A stretch of 64,000 bases of DNA, taken from NCBI GenBank assembly GCA_037349105.1, contig JAYJMM010000105.1, forward strand, positions 3,906,001-3,970,000, in the 5' to 3' direction. Of the stretch, positions 42,777 to 53,100 are shown one piece after another. Each line of letters starts with the position of its first letter. Within the stretch, counting starts at the first letter, position 1. Below the pieces are notes generated by a model that saw nothing but the letters and a program-made list of their open reading frames with translations, was not told the origin of the DNA and made no database searches. The DNA is from Limnomonas spitsbergensis. Taxonomy: Eukaryota > Chlorophyta > Chlorophyceae > Chlamydomonadales. A program made the position numbers and the translations under genes.

Positions 42777-43227
42777 CTCGTTGCTGAGTCAGCATAGCAG
42801 CAAACGGACCCAGTCACCCAGTCAGTCACCAGAACCTGACCAGAACTTATGCCCGAGAGCCTCACTTAACAAATCACAATAGAAGCCATTTAAACCAAAC
42901 CTACTATGACACTGAGTAAAATTAACGTTCGGGAGGGTCCTGTCGGTGACCGTTTCATACGATGCAGTGCAGGGGATGTGGCAGCCTGTGGGTCGGGCCC
43001 AGTGGTCGGGCCGTCCAACAATGATGGAATCGAGGTGTAGCGATATGAGGCTGGAAGCGCTTGGAGGCAGTCATCTGCTGCATATTGGAAGATAGCGCTT
43101 GCATCGATATTGGATGCGCCAGTAATCTGGCGGAGAGATCACGCCTTAGTCGGCAGACTAATCAGTCCAATCCATCAGTGCCTTGCTTGCCACCACGACT
43201 CATGAAGCCAAAGCTGCATTCACTATA

Positions 43228-46200
43228 ATGACTCGCCGACGACAACCACAGCCGATAGCTAGGTTCGCCCTCTTGTCATCAGTGCTGCTCTTGATCCTGG
43301 CCTGCCACAGCTCTCATGCACAGCCGCAGCAGGCACTTCGTGTAGCAGGATCGGCGGGAGAGCAGCCAGCAGCAGCAGCAGCAGCCAAGACGCAGCCATC
43401 ACAGGCAGCTGCTTCCTTCCATCCATTTACCATGGCTCCACTCCTCAAGGAGTTATTATTCTCAAGAATCAGCTCCCGTAATTCTGGTCAGACCCCAGCA
43501 GCGCCCCGCCCAGCCGCTGTGTCCACCTCGCGGGGCTTGTCAGCAGTGCAAAATAATCCATCCTACCCGTAAGTGCTCATCTCTGAGGCTCGGCCTCCCT
43601 AGTCAAAGTTCCAATGCAAAGCTCAAATGCCCAAATGTGGCTAACAGTGACAGCGGCTCAGAGATACTGCCGGTAGCGTAACTTGGATCTGTATTCAGGA
43701 TCTCCTGAACTGACTACCTCCCCTGTTTCCCGAATGCAGACCCTGCTCATGCCCGAACCAGGTAGACCCCAGTGACAGGCTGGTCGTCTGTCTCAATGGC
43801 AACATGACCTTCCCAACCCGATGTGCGGCGCAATGCCACATGATCAACAGCGTGGAGCCCTCCAAGAACATCATCGAGATGTACATGAAGATCAGGGCAG
43901 AATTCAGCCTCCAACTTGGCCCTTGTGCAAATAAGACTGGTTCATCAGGCAACGTCTCCTCTCCCGTCACCTCAAATTATCCCTCCCCCATCCCCTCCCC
44001 TGATCCCTCGCCTGTCCCCTCCACTGATCCCTCCCCAAACCCCTTCACTAATCTCTCTCCCCTCCCCTCCCCCATCCCATCCAGTAATCCCTCCCCCTAC
44101 CCCTACACTAATCCCTCCCCCAACCCCTCCACTAATCCCTCCCCCAACCCCTCCACTAATCCCTCCCCCAACCCCTCCACTAATCCCTCCACTAATCCCT
44201 CCCCCATCCCCTCCCCCATTCCCTTCCCCATCCCCTCCACTGATCTCTCCCCCATCCCCTCCCCCATTCCCTTCCCCATCCCCTCCACTGATCTCTCCCC
44301 CATCCCCTCCTCCATCCCCTCCACTGATCCCTCTCCCATCCCATCCCCCATTCCCTTCCCCATCCCTTCCACTGATCTCTCCCCCATCCCCTCCTCCATC
44401 CCCTCCACTGATCCCACCCCCATCCCCTCCTCCATCCCCTCCACTGATCCCTCTCCCATCCCCTCCCCCATTCCCTTCCCCATCCCTTCCACTGATCTCT
44501 CCCCCATCCCCTCCTCCATCCCCTCCACTGATCCCACCCCCATCCCCTCCTCCATCCCCTCCACTGATCCCTCTCCCATCCCCTCCCCCATTCCCTTCCC
44601 CATCCCTTCCACTGATCTCTCCCCCATCCCCTCCTCCATCCCCTCCACTGATCCTCCCCCCATCCCCTCCCCCATTCCCTTCCCCATCCCCTCCACTGAT
44701 CTCTCCCCCATCCCCTCCTCCATCCCCTCCACTGATCCCTCTCCCATCCCATCCCCCATTCCCTTCCCCATCCCTTCCACTGATCTCTCCCCCATCCCCT
44801 CCTCCATCCCCTCCACTGATCCCTCTCCCATCCCCTCCCCCATTCCCTTCCCCATCCCCTCCACTGATCCCACCCCCATCCCCTCCACTAGTCCCTCCCC
44901 CATCCTCTCACCCAACCCTTCCACTGATCTCTCCCCCATCCCCTCCCCCATCCTCTCACCCAACCCTTCCACTGATCTCTCCCCCATCCCCTCCTCCATC
45001 CCCTCCACTGATCCCTCTCCCATCCCCTACCCCATTCCCTCCACTAATCCCTCCCCCATCCTCTCCCCCATTGAATCCCCCAACCTCTCCACTTATCCCA
45101 CCCCCATCCCCTCTATTGATCTCTCCCCCCATCCCTCAAAACAAAAACACAGACACAAACACAAACACTCCACTGATCCCTCTCCCATACCCTCCATTGA
45201 TCCCTGCCCCATTCCCTCTCCCATTGCCTCCATTGATCCCTCCACCATCCCCTCCACTGGACCCTCCCCCATCCCCTCTCTCAACCCCTCCCCCAACTCG
45301 TCCACTGATCCCTCCCCCTCTCCGTCCACTGATCCCTCCCCCCTCTCCTCCCCCCTCCCCTCACCCATCCCCTCTACTGAACCGTCCCCCATCCCCTCCC
45401 CCATCCCCTTCACTGATGCTTTCCCCATCCCCTCCACTAATCCCTTCCCCATCCCCTCTACTGAACCGACCCCCATCCCCTCCCCCATCCCCTCCACTGA
45501 TCCATCCCCCTCGCAATCCACTAATCCTTCCCCCATCCCCTCCCCCAATCTCTCCACTAATCCCTCCCCCATTCCCTCCCCCATCCCCTCTTCCAACCTC
45601 TCCAGTAATTCCTCCCCAATTTCCACCACCAACCTCTCCACTAATCTCTCCCCCATTCCATCCCCCATCCCCTCCCCCCTCCCCTCCACTGATCCCTCCC
45701 CCCTCCCCTCCAGTAGTCCCCCCCCCAACCTCTCCACTAGTCTTTCCCCACTCCCCTCCTCCCTCCCCTCCACTGATCCTTTCCCCAACCTCTCCACTAG
45801 TCCCTCCCCCATCCCCTCCCCCATCCCCTCCTACATCCTCTCCACTAATCCCTCCCCCATCCCCTCCCCCATCCCCTCCTACATCCCCTCCATTAATACC
45901 TCCCCCATCCTCTCCTCTGATCCCTCCCCCATCCTCTCCTCTGCTCCCTCCCCCATCCTCTCCTCTGATCCCTCCCCCATCCTCTCCTCTGACCCCTCCC
46001 CCATCCCCTCCCCCATCTCCTTCTCTGATCCCTCCCCCATCCCCTCCACTAATCCCTCCCCCATCTCCTTCTCTGATCCCTCCCCCATCCCCTCCAATAA
46101 TCCCTCCCCCATTCCCTTCTTTGATCCCTCCCCCATCCCCTCCACTGATCCCTCACCCATCCCCTCCACTGACCTCTCCCCCCTCCCCGCCCCTCTACTC

Positions 46201-46542
46201 TCCCCTGATTGCTCTCCTTTATCCTTTCCTCCAACCTCCCCTGCCCATTCCCCTCTCCTCTCACCTCCCCCGTCCCCTGTACCCTTCGTTGTCCCCTCTA
46301 CAGACCCCTATCCCGAGCCCTTGCCAGAGCCCTTAATCTCTTGTCCTGTGTGTCATGCTTGTCCTGTAGAGGGCACTCAACAGTCACGTTTGCCCTCCCT
46401 AGGCCCAACTCACCCCCAGACGCAAGGACCTCCTATGCAAACGTTTCCCTCTAAAATCCCCAAAGAGCATCGCAAGAAAACACCCCCCCGCCGCCAATAT
46501 GGTATATCTCACACGCACCCTCATCCTCATGAAGATCAATGA
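43228..46542 (+). CDS. Secreted Kazal-like, Ser/Pro-repeat (hydroxyproline-rich type) glycoprotein
   Basis: Two exons, 43228-43568 and 43740-46542, join in phase 2 through GTAAGT, giving 1047 aa. The start is the first in-frame ATG that puts a signal peptide at the N-terminus: a basic MTRRR, then the hydrophobic FALLSSVLLLILA, then a likely cleavage after HSSHA. Residues 116-146 match a Kazal-type pattern, C-x-C-x12-C-x10-C-x3-C, including VCLNGNMTF and CAAQC. From about residue 180 to 965 the chain is built of PSPIPSTD-like units, with one Lys/His-rich break (KQKHRHKHKH) near 45140. Such runs are typically hydroxylated and glycosylated in algal cell-wall proteins. The end has CPVCHACP and a His-rich tail. 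The protein probably sits in the extracellular matrix. Kazal modules inhibit serine proteases in animals, but the inhibitory role here is only a possibility. More exons may follow 46542. Confidence 0.7.
43975..46190 (+). repeat. Coding minisatellite of the Ser/Pro repeat protein
   Basis: Units of about 30, 33 and 60-66 bp built from 'ccctcccccatcccc' and 'tccactgatccc'. A near-identical block of about 120 bp recurs between 44310 and 44700. All unit lengths keep the reading frame, and two plus frames and one minus frame stay open across the array. Confidence 0.9.
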
Positions 46543-47414
46543 AGATGAGATGTACACAGGGAGCGGCCTTACTTGCTGCATTCACGGTGAGGCTATGGGA
46601 CTCGTCCATATTTCTGTAGGATAATATAGTTTTGTTTGTTTGCATAATCAATCTGTGTTGTCATGATCCTTACACCACATAAGTACATTACGGGCCTTAC
46701 AGCTGTCTTGATGCTGCACTCTGGTTGGGCAACGTCACATCCAAACATTTCTAGTAGCCATGTCCCTGATTGACAGAAAACAATCACACCAAGATCTTTA
46801 TTGCCGTGTGTCAGCCTTATTTTTTTAACTTTCTTGCCAAATAGCCCCCTTTTATCCTTGTTTTCCCACCAGACAATGTGGCGCCCCAGCGGCCAAGCCT
46901 TTTCAGCAGGGCCCAGCAGCATGATGACATGAACATGCTGTGTATTGCTGTCACCATTGCAGACCAAGTTAGACAAGGATGCAGTTCTAGAGGCCACCAA
47001 CAACGAGTCTACTTCTAGGTCACAGAAGGCGCTCCTTCAAGAGGCTCCTGCAGATGCCGCCTAGCGATCCAAGATTGCCAAACGGGCCGACGCAACCGAT
47101 TTTCTCTCTCTCCCCCGTCTAGGACAGGGTTCCATGGTCCTGACTCATCGCCTTGAATGAGGGCATGGCCGCACCTTGGATGGGGTTGCTGGGTTCCATG
47201 TGCCCTCACATAAAAGGGTGGCCGTTCAGCAGGGCCCAGCGGGTATGCACCGTTATAAACATAGGAGAGTGGCATGGCTGCACCATGGTGCTGACTGCAT
47301 GGTAGCTAGAATTGAGCTTGCTCATCCCCTACCAGCGCCTCGCGGCTGGGCATTAAGCAAGTCATAGTATATTCCCGTGTACGTTGCAGAACCGTATTTT
47401 CCTTATAAGGGGGG

Positions 47415-47590
47415 GGTATTTCTTTCTTTCTTTTGTGTTCTTCTCCCTCTTTCCCTCTTACCCACTTTTCCTCCTTTCTTATGTCCTGCCCCCTTGTGTT
47501 GTTTCCATCTTTCCTCCCAACTCTTTTTAGTTTGGCGCCCACGCGGCCGAGCCTTTTTGAGCAGGGCCCAGAGGTGTAACGTCATTGCCC
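47415..47590 (-). repeat. Dispersed repeat, family 2, with pyrimidine/purine-rich tail
   Basis: The plus strand reads 'gagcagggcccagaggtgta' next to 'gcgcccacgcggccgagcc', preceded by about 100 bases of T/C-rich sequence (the purine tail on the minus strand). It is the same arrangement as at 16710-16860 in reverse. Confidence 0.55.
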
Positions 47591-48455
47591 TATCTCTTCA
47601 CATAGCCAGTACCATATTCTCAGTCAAGTCTCTACCTGCAGTAAGCAGGTATAGCGCTGCTCAAGCAAAGGAGTCACCCCAGCCCGTAGCTATGGTCCAC
47701 GCAGGCCCTCGGCTCTCGCCTCGGCCCTCCTAGAAGTACCGGGACCTCCGGGGCAATGGCTTGCAATCACAGATGAGGCAAGTCTGACATTGCAGAAGTA
47801 GTTTCACCAATACCTAAGCGGCGCATAGCCAACAGGATCGACCTCACGACCAGTACCCTGCAGGGTGCTGAGTGCTGGGTGCTGAGCTCGCCCGTGTGAG
47901 CTCCCTTTCATGGAGATAAAGATGAGGCAGCCTAGCTTAGCCTAACCAGTAGAAGCAGCTTGTAACAGCAGCTGTCTTGCTAACTGTACGGTGTGTAGTT
48001 ACTTTACATCTTGCTGTACTTCCGTGGTAGCAGTACAAAGGACCTTAGAGTACGAGACAGAACCCAAGATTACCATGGTATCACGTTTACCGTTTTATGG
48101 TGCGACAAGCAGGTCCCGCGCTTATGCACCATCCCAATCACGGGGCCAAGGAGGCCCCTCCATACCTTGCTGACGACTGTATGGCGTATTTACGAGGGGG
48201 GGGGCAAAAAATATCAAATACCCCATCCTAAATAAAATGTGAAACGACCCCTGGCTGCCTCCCCCCTCCCCCCCGCCTCCGGAACCCATTAATACCTTAG
48301 TTTCTCAGTCAAAATTAGTATGTAAGGAAGGGAGCGGGGTCAATTTCAATCAGCTCATCAGTGCGCTTCTAATTGTGTCGATAAATGTAGCTGGTTCACA
48401 AATGACAAGCGGTGAAACAAAATAAATAACCATTGCCCTAGCTACCACCTGCCAG

Positions 48456-48787
48456 CTACCTAACCTCGCTAGAGACCTCGAGGCTCCAGAAAGGAGAGGA
48501 CTCGCGCATGCGTGGCATCAAACTAGCATCTAACTTGAGCGTGCTGATGAGCTGCTTCAGAAGCTTGGTATTCTGCTTCTTGGGGAGCTCCTTGCCCCCC
48601 CCCTTAGACTCCTCAGCGCTGATGGCATATCTCGTCACATCTACCTCCGTCAGCTCCTGACCAGGGTGGGCTGACTTCATGTGATCCAGAAAGTGATAAC
48701 ACCACACATAAGGGCGGATGGTACCCGCGATGCTCCTACAGATGGTGCAAGCCGTTGGTCTGTTGGTGCAAGGATTGTTGGCAGAAC
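48456..48787 (-). pseudogene. C2H2/BED-like zinc-finger fragment, probable mobile-element remnant
   Basis: The minus frame begins after a stop, with no ATG before the motif. It reads NNPCTNRPTACTICRS, then WCYHFLDHMKSAHPG, a C-x2-C followed by H-x4-H, and runs to a stop at 48456. This layout resembles zinc-finger fragments I recall near domesticated or dead transposons. The fragment is about 110 codons and no transposase follows. Confidence 0.3.
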
Positions 48788-49771
48788 CCCTCTAAGCAGC
48801 GGCATATGACATCTTGTACTTCAGGGGGCAGGGGGACTCGACTGCCAGTGTGCCGCTGGTAGAGCCTTTGCCCAAGTCCGTTTTGCACAGGCCTGATGTC
48901 CTGTCGTCACACACAGTGCCAGAAGCCGCGTGCCTCAGCACCACTTGGCTCTAAGCTACAGGATGTCCCACATTGGCGCAGCAAGATTTGCGCTCTGACG
49001 TGCAACCGTATAGCTGAAACCTTGGTTATCCCCGCAGCCATGCATCTTGCACACCGTCGGCGCATCCCCAGCTACTGGTGGTCCATATTCTTGTTGAATA
49101 TCCTCCAACTCTCGGGGGTGTCATACTGTCATCGCAAAGTGGCCAGGGCTTGGCATCATCGCATCTGTACGGGAACTCAGCTGACATGGTCGAGCTGTGT
49201 CTAGAAGCTGGCCTCTCTTGCACTCTTTCCCCTGTTGGTAATTCCTTAGGGCCACTGTGTTGTCTGTGAAGTTTTAGACCTTCAAACAATGCTCACAGCA
49301 GGTTGTCATTGCTTAATTCATAGCAACTACCAACGCAGCTACACCGTGCGAGTCCATAATGGTTGTACGCACAACGGTGCACGTGGTTCCGGAGCCAAGA
49401 CACCCTTCCCATGATGAAATTGCATGCCAAGAGGGGTCTGGTATTCTGTGTCGAATCTATTATGATGCATACATGTAGCAAATGACAGTAAGAATGCAAC
49501 GCTGTAGCTATCGTCTCAATCTGATGTTTAAAATAAAATAAAACACGATTTTTTAAAGCAAAATATTCGCAGTGCAGAAAAACGACACTGCAATTTACAA
49601 AAAAGCCTTTTTTTGTACCCCCCCCTCCTCCCCCTCACTTTGACCCTCCACATCTCCCAGCCCCCTGGGCCAAAAACAATTTGAAAGCCAGATATGGAAA
49701 GCCCTCGTCACGCTCTACAACTTTCGTGGATGGGGTATATACAGTTTCTCCCCCCCCCCCTCCTCGCGTAT

Positions 49772-49776
49772 TTACA
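49772..49776 (-). terminator. Candidate TGTAA polyadenylation signal of SAC1
   Basis: TGTAA is the usual poly(A) signal in volvocalean algae. This is the first on the minus strand downstream of the SAC1 stop, about 360 bases away. Another is at about 49595. Confidence 0.35.
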
Positions 49777-50136
49777 TCATTTACTTGGTCATCAAAAGGA
49801 TTGATGGCTCCAAAGAAGGCTGGAAGCTTGCCTTCCCAGGGGTGATGCACGAGACCCCCATAGCGCCTTCTTTGAATCATTCACTCATCACGAGTATCGG
49901 TCTGTCTTGAGTATCACTGGGTCGTGTCAGCTCACAGTGGTCAAGCCTTGCAATGAAACAATAATATACAATATAACGCCTCGGGTACATGCATGACAGG
50001 CCTTATTCGGTTCACCCAGCCCTCGTAGTTCTGGACAATGGACTGGAAATAAAGAAAATGTCGAAGGCGTAGCCCATTACGCGTGTAGTTTCCAGCTTCA
50101 TTAAGGGACTCTCTGACACCGTCAAGGCGACAGTCT

Positions 50137-53100
50137 TCACATCTTCTTCCTGTTTGAGGCAGTCACCGTTGCCGCCAGCTGAGGGCACAGCTGCGGCCTG
50201 TTGACCAGGAACTTGCCGAGCTTCACGATTATGGCCAGGAACGCCACACCCAGCAGTACAGGGGCCACCACATATTCCAGGACAACTCGCAGGTCGAACG
50301 CCCCTTCCTGGAATCGGCAATGGGGAACTTGATGGTTAAAGAAATCTAGGGGGACGTACAGGTTCAGAAAGGAGCATACCCGCTGGGCCCTGCTGAATGC
50401 TCGGCCGCGTGGGGCTGGTAGGGAATGTCTGGCTCAATTCCAGCTGCCATGCACAGGCTGGGCCATCGTGCAGCCATGCCATCCTCCAATGTGAGGGGGC
50501 AGGAACATGGATCCCGGCGTTCTGAGCGGGGGGAGAGAGAAGATCGTGTGGCCTTACGATCTTCTCTCTCCCCCCGGACGCACAGGTACAGCGATGATGA
50601 AATGCCGCCCAGGTCACACGGTCAGATGACGGGGTGCTTCACCCTAGGGCGCAGAGGTGTGACGTCATTGACCCAATCCATGTGTGCATCTGTGTGAGGA
50701 TTGTGGACCATTTTGGTAGCGGTTTGGCAGGAAGATGGGGCCACGTCCTCATAGTCCACCCTTTCTTGGAGGTGACTCTTCATCCTAGGCCACACTAAAT
50801 CCCAGGTCACACTTGGCCCCATGCCATACTTCATCCCAGGTCACACTTGACCTGTTGGTGCAAACCTGCATTTATGGCCATTCCAAATTTCCAACGCAAA
50901 GCAGTGGCTGGCTTGCTGGCAACACATAAGCCTCGAGAAAGGAAAACAGATAAACATAGATCCTAATCAGAGGCTCAAGCGCGGGTCGCAGCAGCCCTGA
51001 TGGAACTATTTGGGGGGGGGCTTGAAAAAAGGTCCATAAAGATGGTAACTTTGCAACGCAAACGTACCCGTGCTTGAGCCACCCCCGCAACGACCTGCCC
51101 TGCTCGCAGGAGCCCAAAGGACAAGGACGACAGCGCGATGACCAACGGGATCGTCGGGCTGTTCTGCCTCTTGAACGGCAGCTGCGCGCCTGCCTCCGGC
51201 ACAAACCAGCCTGCGACGGGCAGGTTGGAATGGCTCAGCTGTAGCATCAGAGTGCCTACCTCGGGCACAAACTAACAGTCCAGCAGTGCTTGGAAATCAA
51301 ACCAGGGGCTTACAAACAGAACCTGGCAGGCTACCCGAGAATTTCGACTAACCTCAGATTTACCAATTTGCCACGAGATAACACACGAGTCACAGAACTT
51401 TCCACAGAGCTCTAGCTTGGCACCGGAGAGACAAGGCCAGACCTGGGGAAGGGGGCCTGCACGCTTACGCACCAGTGTTTACTTTTACGGCTACAAGTTC
51501 AACTTCGGCAGGCCGCCCAGCGGCTGTCAAAGGCCCAATGAGGACCAAACCGGCCTGCAACTGGTGACCAAAGCAGCAAGGCTGGCGATAAATGGGGCTT
51601 CCAGCCAGCAGCCGAAGTGTAGCTGACATGTTGCCGAGTCCCAGGGAAAAAAACACTGTTGCGCACCTGTCACCAGATCCAGTGCGTCCTGCTTCTTCCC
51701 GTCTTGGAAGTTGTTCAGGTAGTAGCGGAACACACTCTTGTATCCGTCGTCCAGGAGGCCGCCAAACGTGCGCTTGCCGGTTCGTGTGAACCCGCTCTTC
51801 AGGGCACCGGTGCCTGAGGTTCCGGATCGGCGGGTGTTGATGAGCAAGGAGGGTGGGGAAATACGTAATTTGCCGCTTGCGTTATGGGGGAGAGGAGGAA
51901 GGAGACAGAGAGAGGGGCGTGAGCGTTGGCAACGCTGGAATGCTGAGCGGACTCCCCAGACATCTGTGACCAACAATTCTGGGTGGGTTGCAAACTGCAC
52001 AGACGTCAATTAAATGCGTTGAGCTCTCCAATTAAAACAAGCTGTTGGTGTCACATGCTTTTGCGTGAGGAGAGAATAGGTCAACTTTCAGGTAGTGTTC
52101 AGCAGGGGTGTTCAGTGTGCGAGCGCGTGGAGAGGTCTGCTCTGCAGGACTGACCATGCATTCCTCAGGCTGAGAGCCTTTCACTCTGTGGCTCCATTTC
52201 GGCTGAAAGCCATGACCCAAACACCCACCGCGCCATGTCTGGGTAACCCCAGGACCTTAGCCTGTCAGGATAATTCTGCATGTACTTTTGACACATACGC
52301 CCGCCACGTCTCCTCTGTACCTGCATACTGCTGAGACACAGCATCCCCGTGGTCCGCCCACAATATCTTGAACTCCTTCTCTATTTCAGGGTAGGTGTCG
52401 GGCAGTGTTGCGCCCTTGCGCAGCAGACCCAAGCTCTGCAGCGTGGCGTCGAGTGCCTGTTCATGAGGCAGGGGACTTCGTCTGTTGAGGCTGGGGGGTG
52501 CGGTCTGTTGAGGAGGCTGGAGACGCACCCTACTGAGGCATCCAGTGCTGCCTGGCCAGCTTGGTGGCGGCGTGGAAGCAGCAATCATCCACCAGGAAAC
52601 GAGCATGTCAGCGCGCATTGTAGTGCGCATCTTACCACTTTCTGCGGGCCACCGGGCGGACACCATTGGACCGTTGAGGACAAAACTGGCCAAGTTTACA
52701 GCCAGTGGCCTAGGCAGCCAGGCATAATGCTCCATACCCCCCCCCGGGCACCTGCCATGATGAAGCCGCACTTCGATAAGCACTTCAAACATGCACCGAA
52801 CACACACGCGTCATCGTCACAGCTGATCTGAGAGCCACAGCCCGCTAAGCAGGTGCAGCAGCAAAAAGCCTTCCCTCGCTAATAAATGGCTGAGTTGTCA
52901 CGACACAGAGATGCAAGGGAGGCGGCAAATCGGCGAATGCCTCCCAGGTCCAAAGCCCCTCCTTCCCTCCCTCCCAACTGTCACACCGCTGACCAGCCGA
53001 TGCCCTCCCTCCCAACTGTCACACCGCTGACCAGCCAATGCCCTCCCTCCCAACTGTCACACCGCTGACCAGCCAATGCCCTCCCTCCCAACTGTCACAC

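Larger units (their letters stand above)
40371..43227. other. Retroelement leader, repeats and 5' flank of the Kazal/Pro-rich gene
   Basis: 40371-41727 is likely retroelement leader or LTR. 41728-42640 has no supported gene but holds a family 1 repeat (42040-42150). 42660-42775 is a GAT microsatellite. 42900-43227 should hold the promoter and 5' leader of the gene starting at 43228. No core promoter motif was identified. Confidence 0.45.
46543..50136. other. Repeat-rich stretch with no supported intact gene
   Basis: Contains family 2 repeat copies (about 46870-46925, 47215-47265 and 47415-47590, the last with a long pyrimidine tail), a zinc-finger-like remnant at 48456-48787 and AT-rich sequence with poly-T and poly-C runs at 49500-49760. 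The 3' untranslated part of the SAC1 gene ends here: the first TGTAA on the minus strand after its stop is at 49772-49776. Confidence 0.5.

Noticed and set aside
42643..42882. Poly-Asp or poly-His protein
   Set aside because: Produced by the GAT microsatellite, with no flanking coding signal that can be supported.
44103..46264. Minus-strand ORFs rich in Gly, Glu and Met opposite the Ser/Pro gene
   Set aside because: Mirror of the coding repeat. There is no start context or domain, and the plus frame is fixed by the signal peptide and Kazal-like exon.
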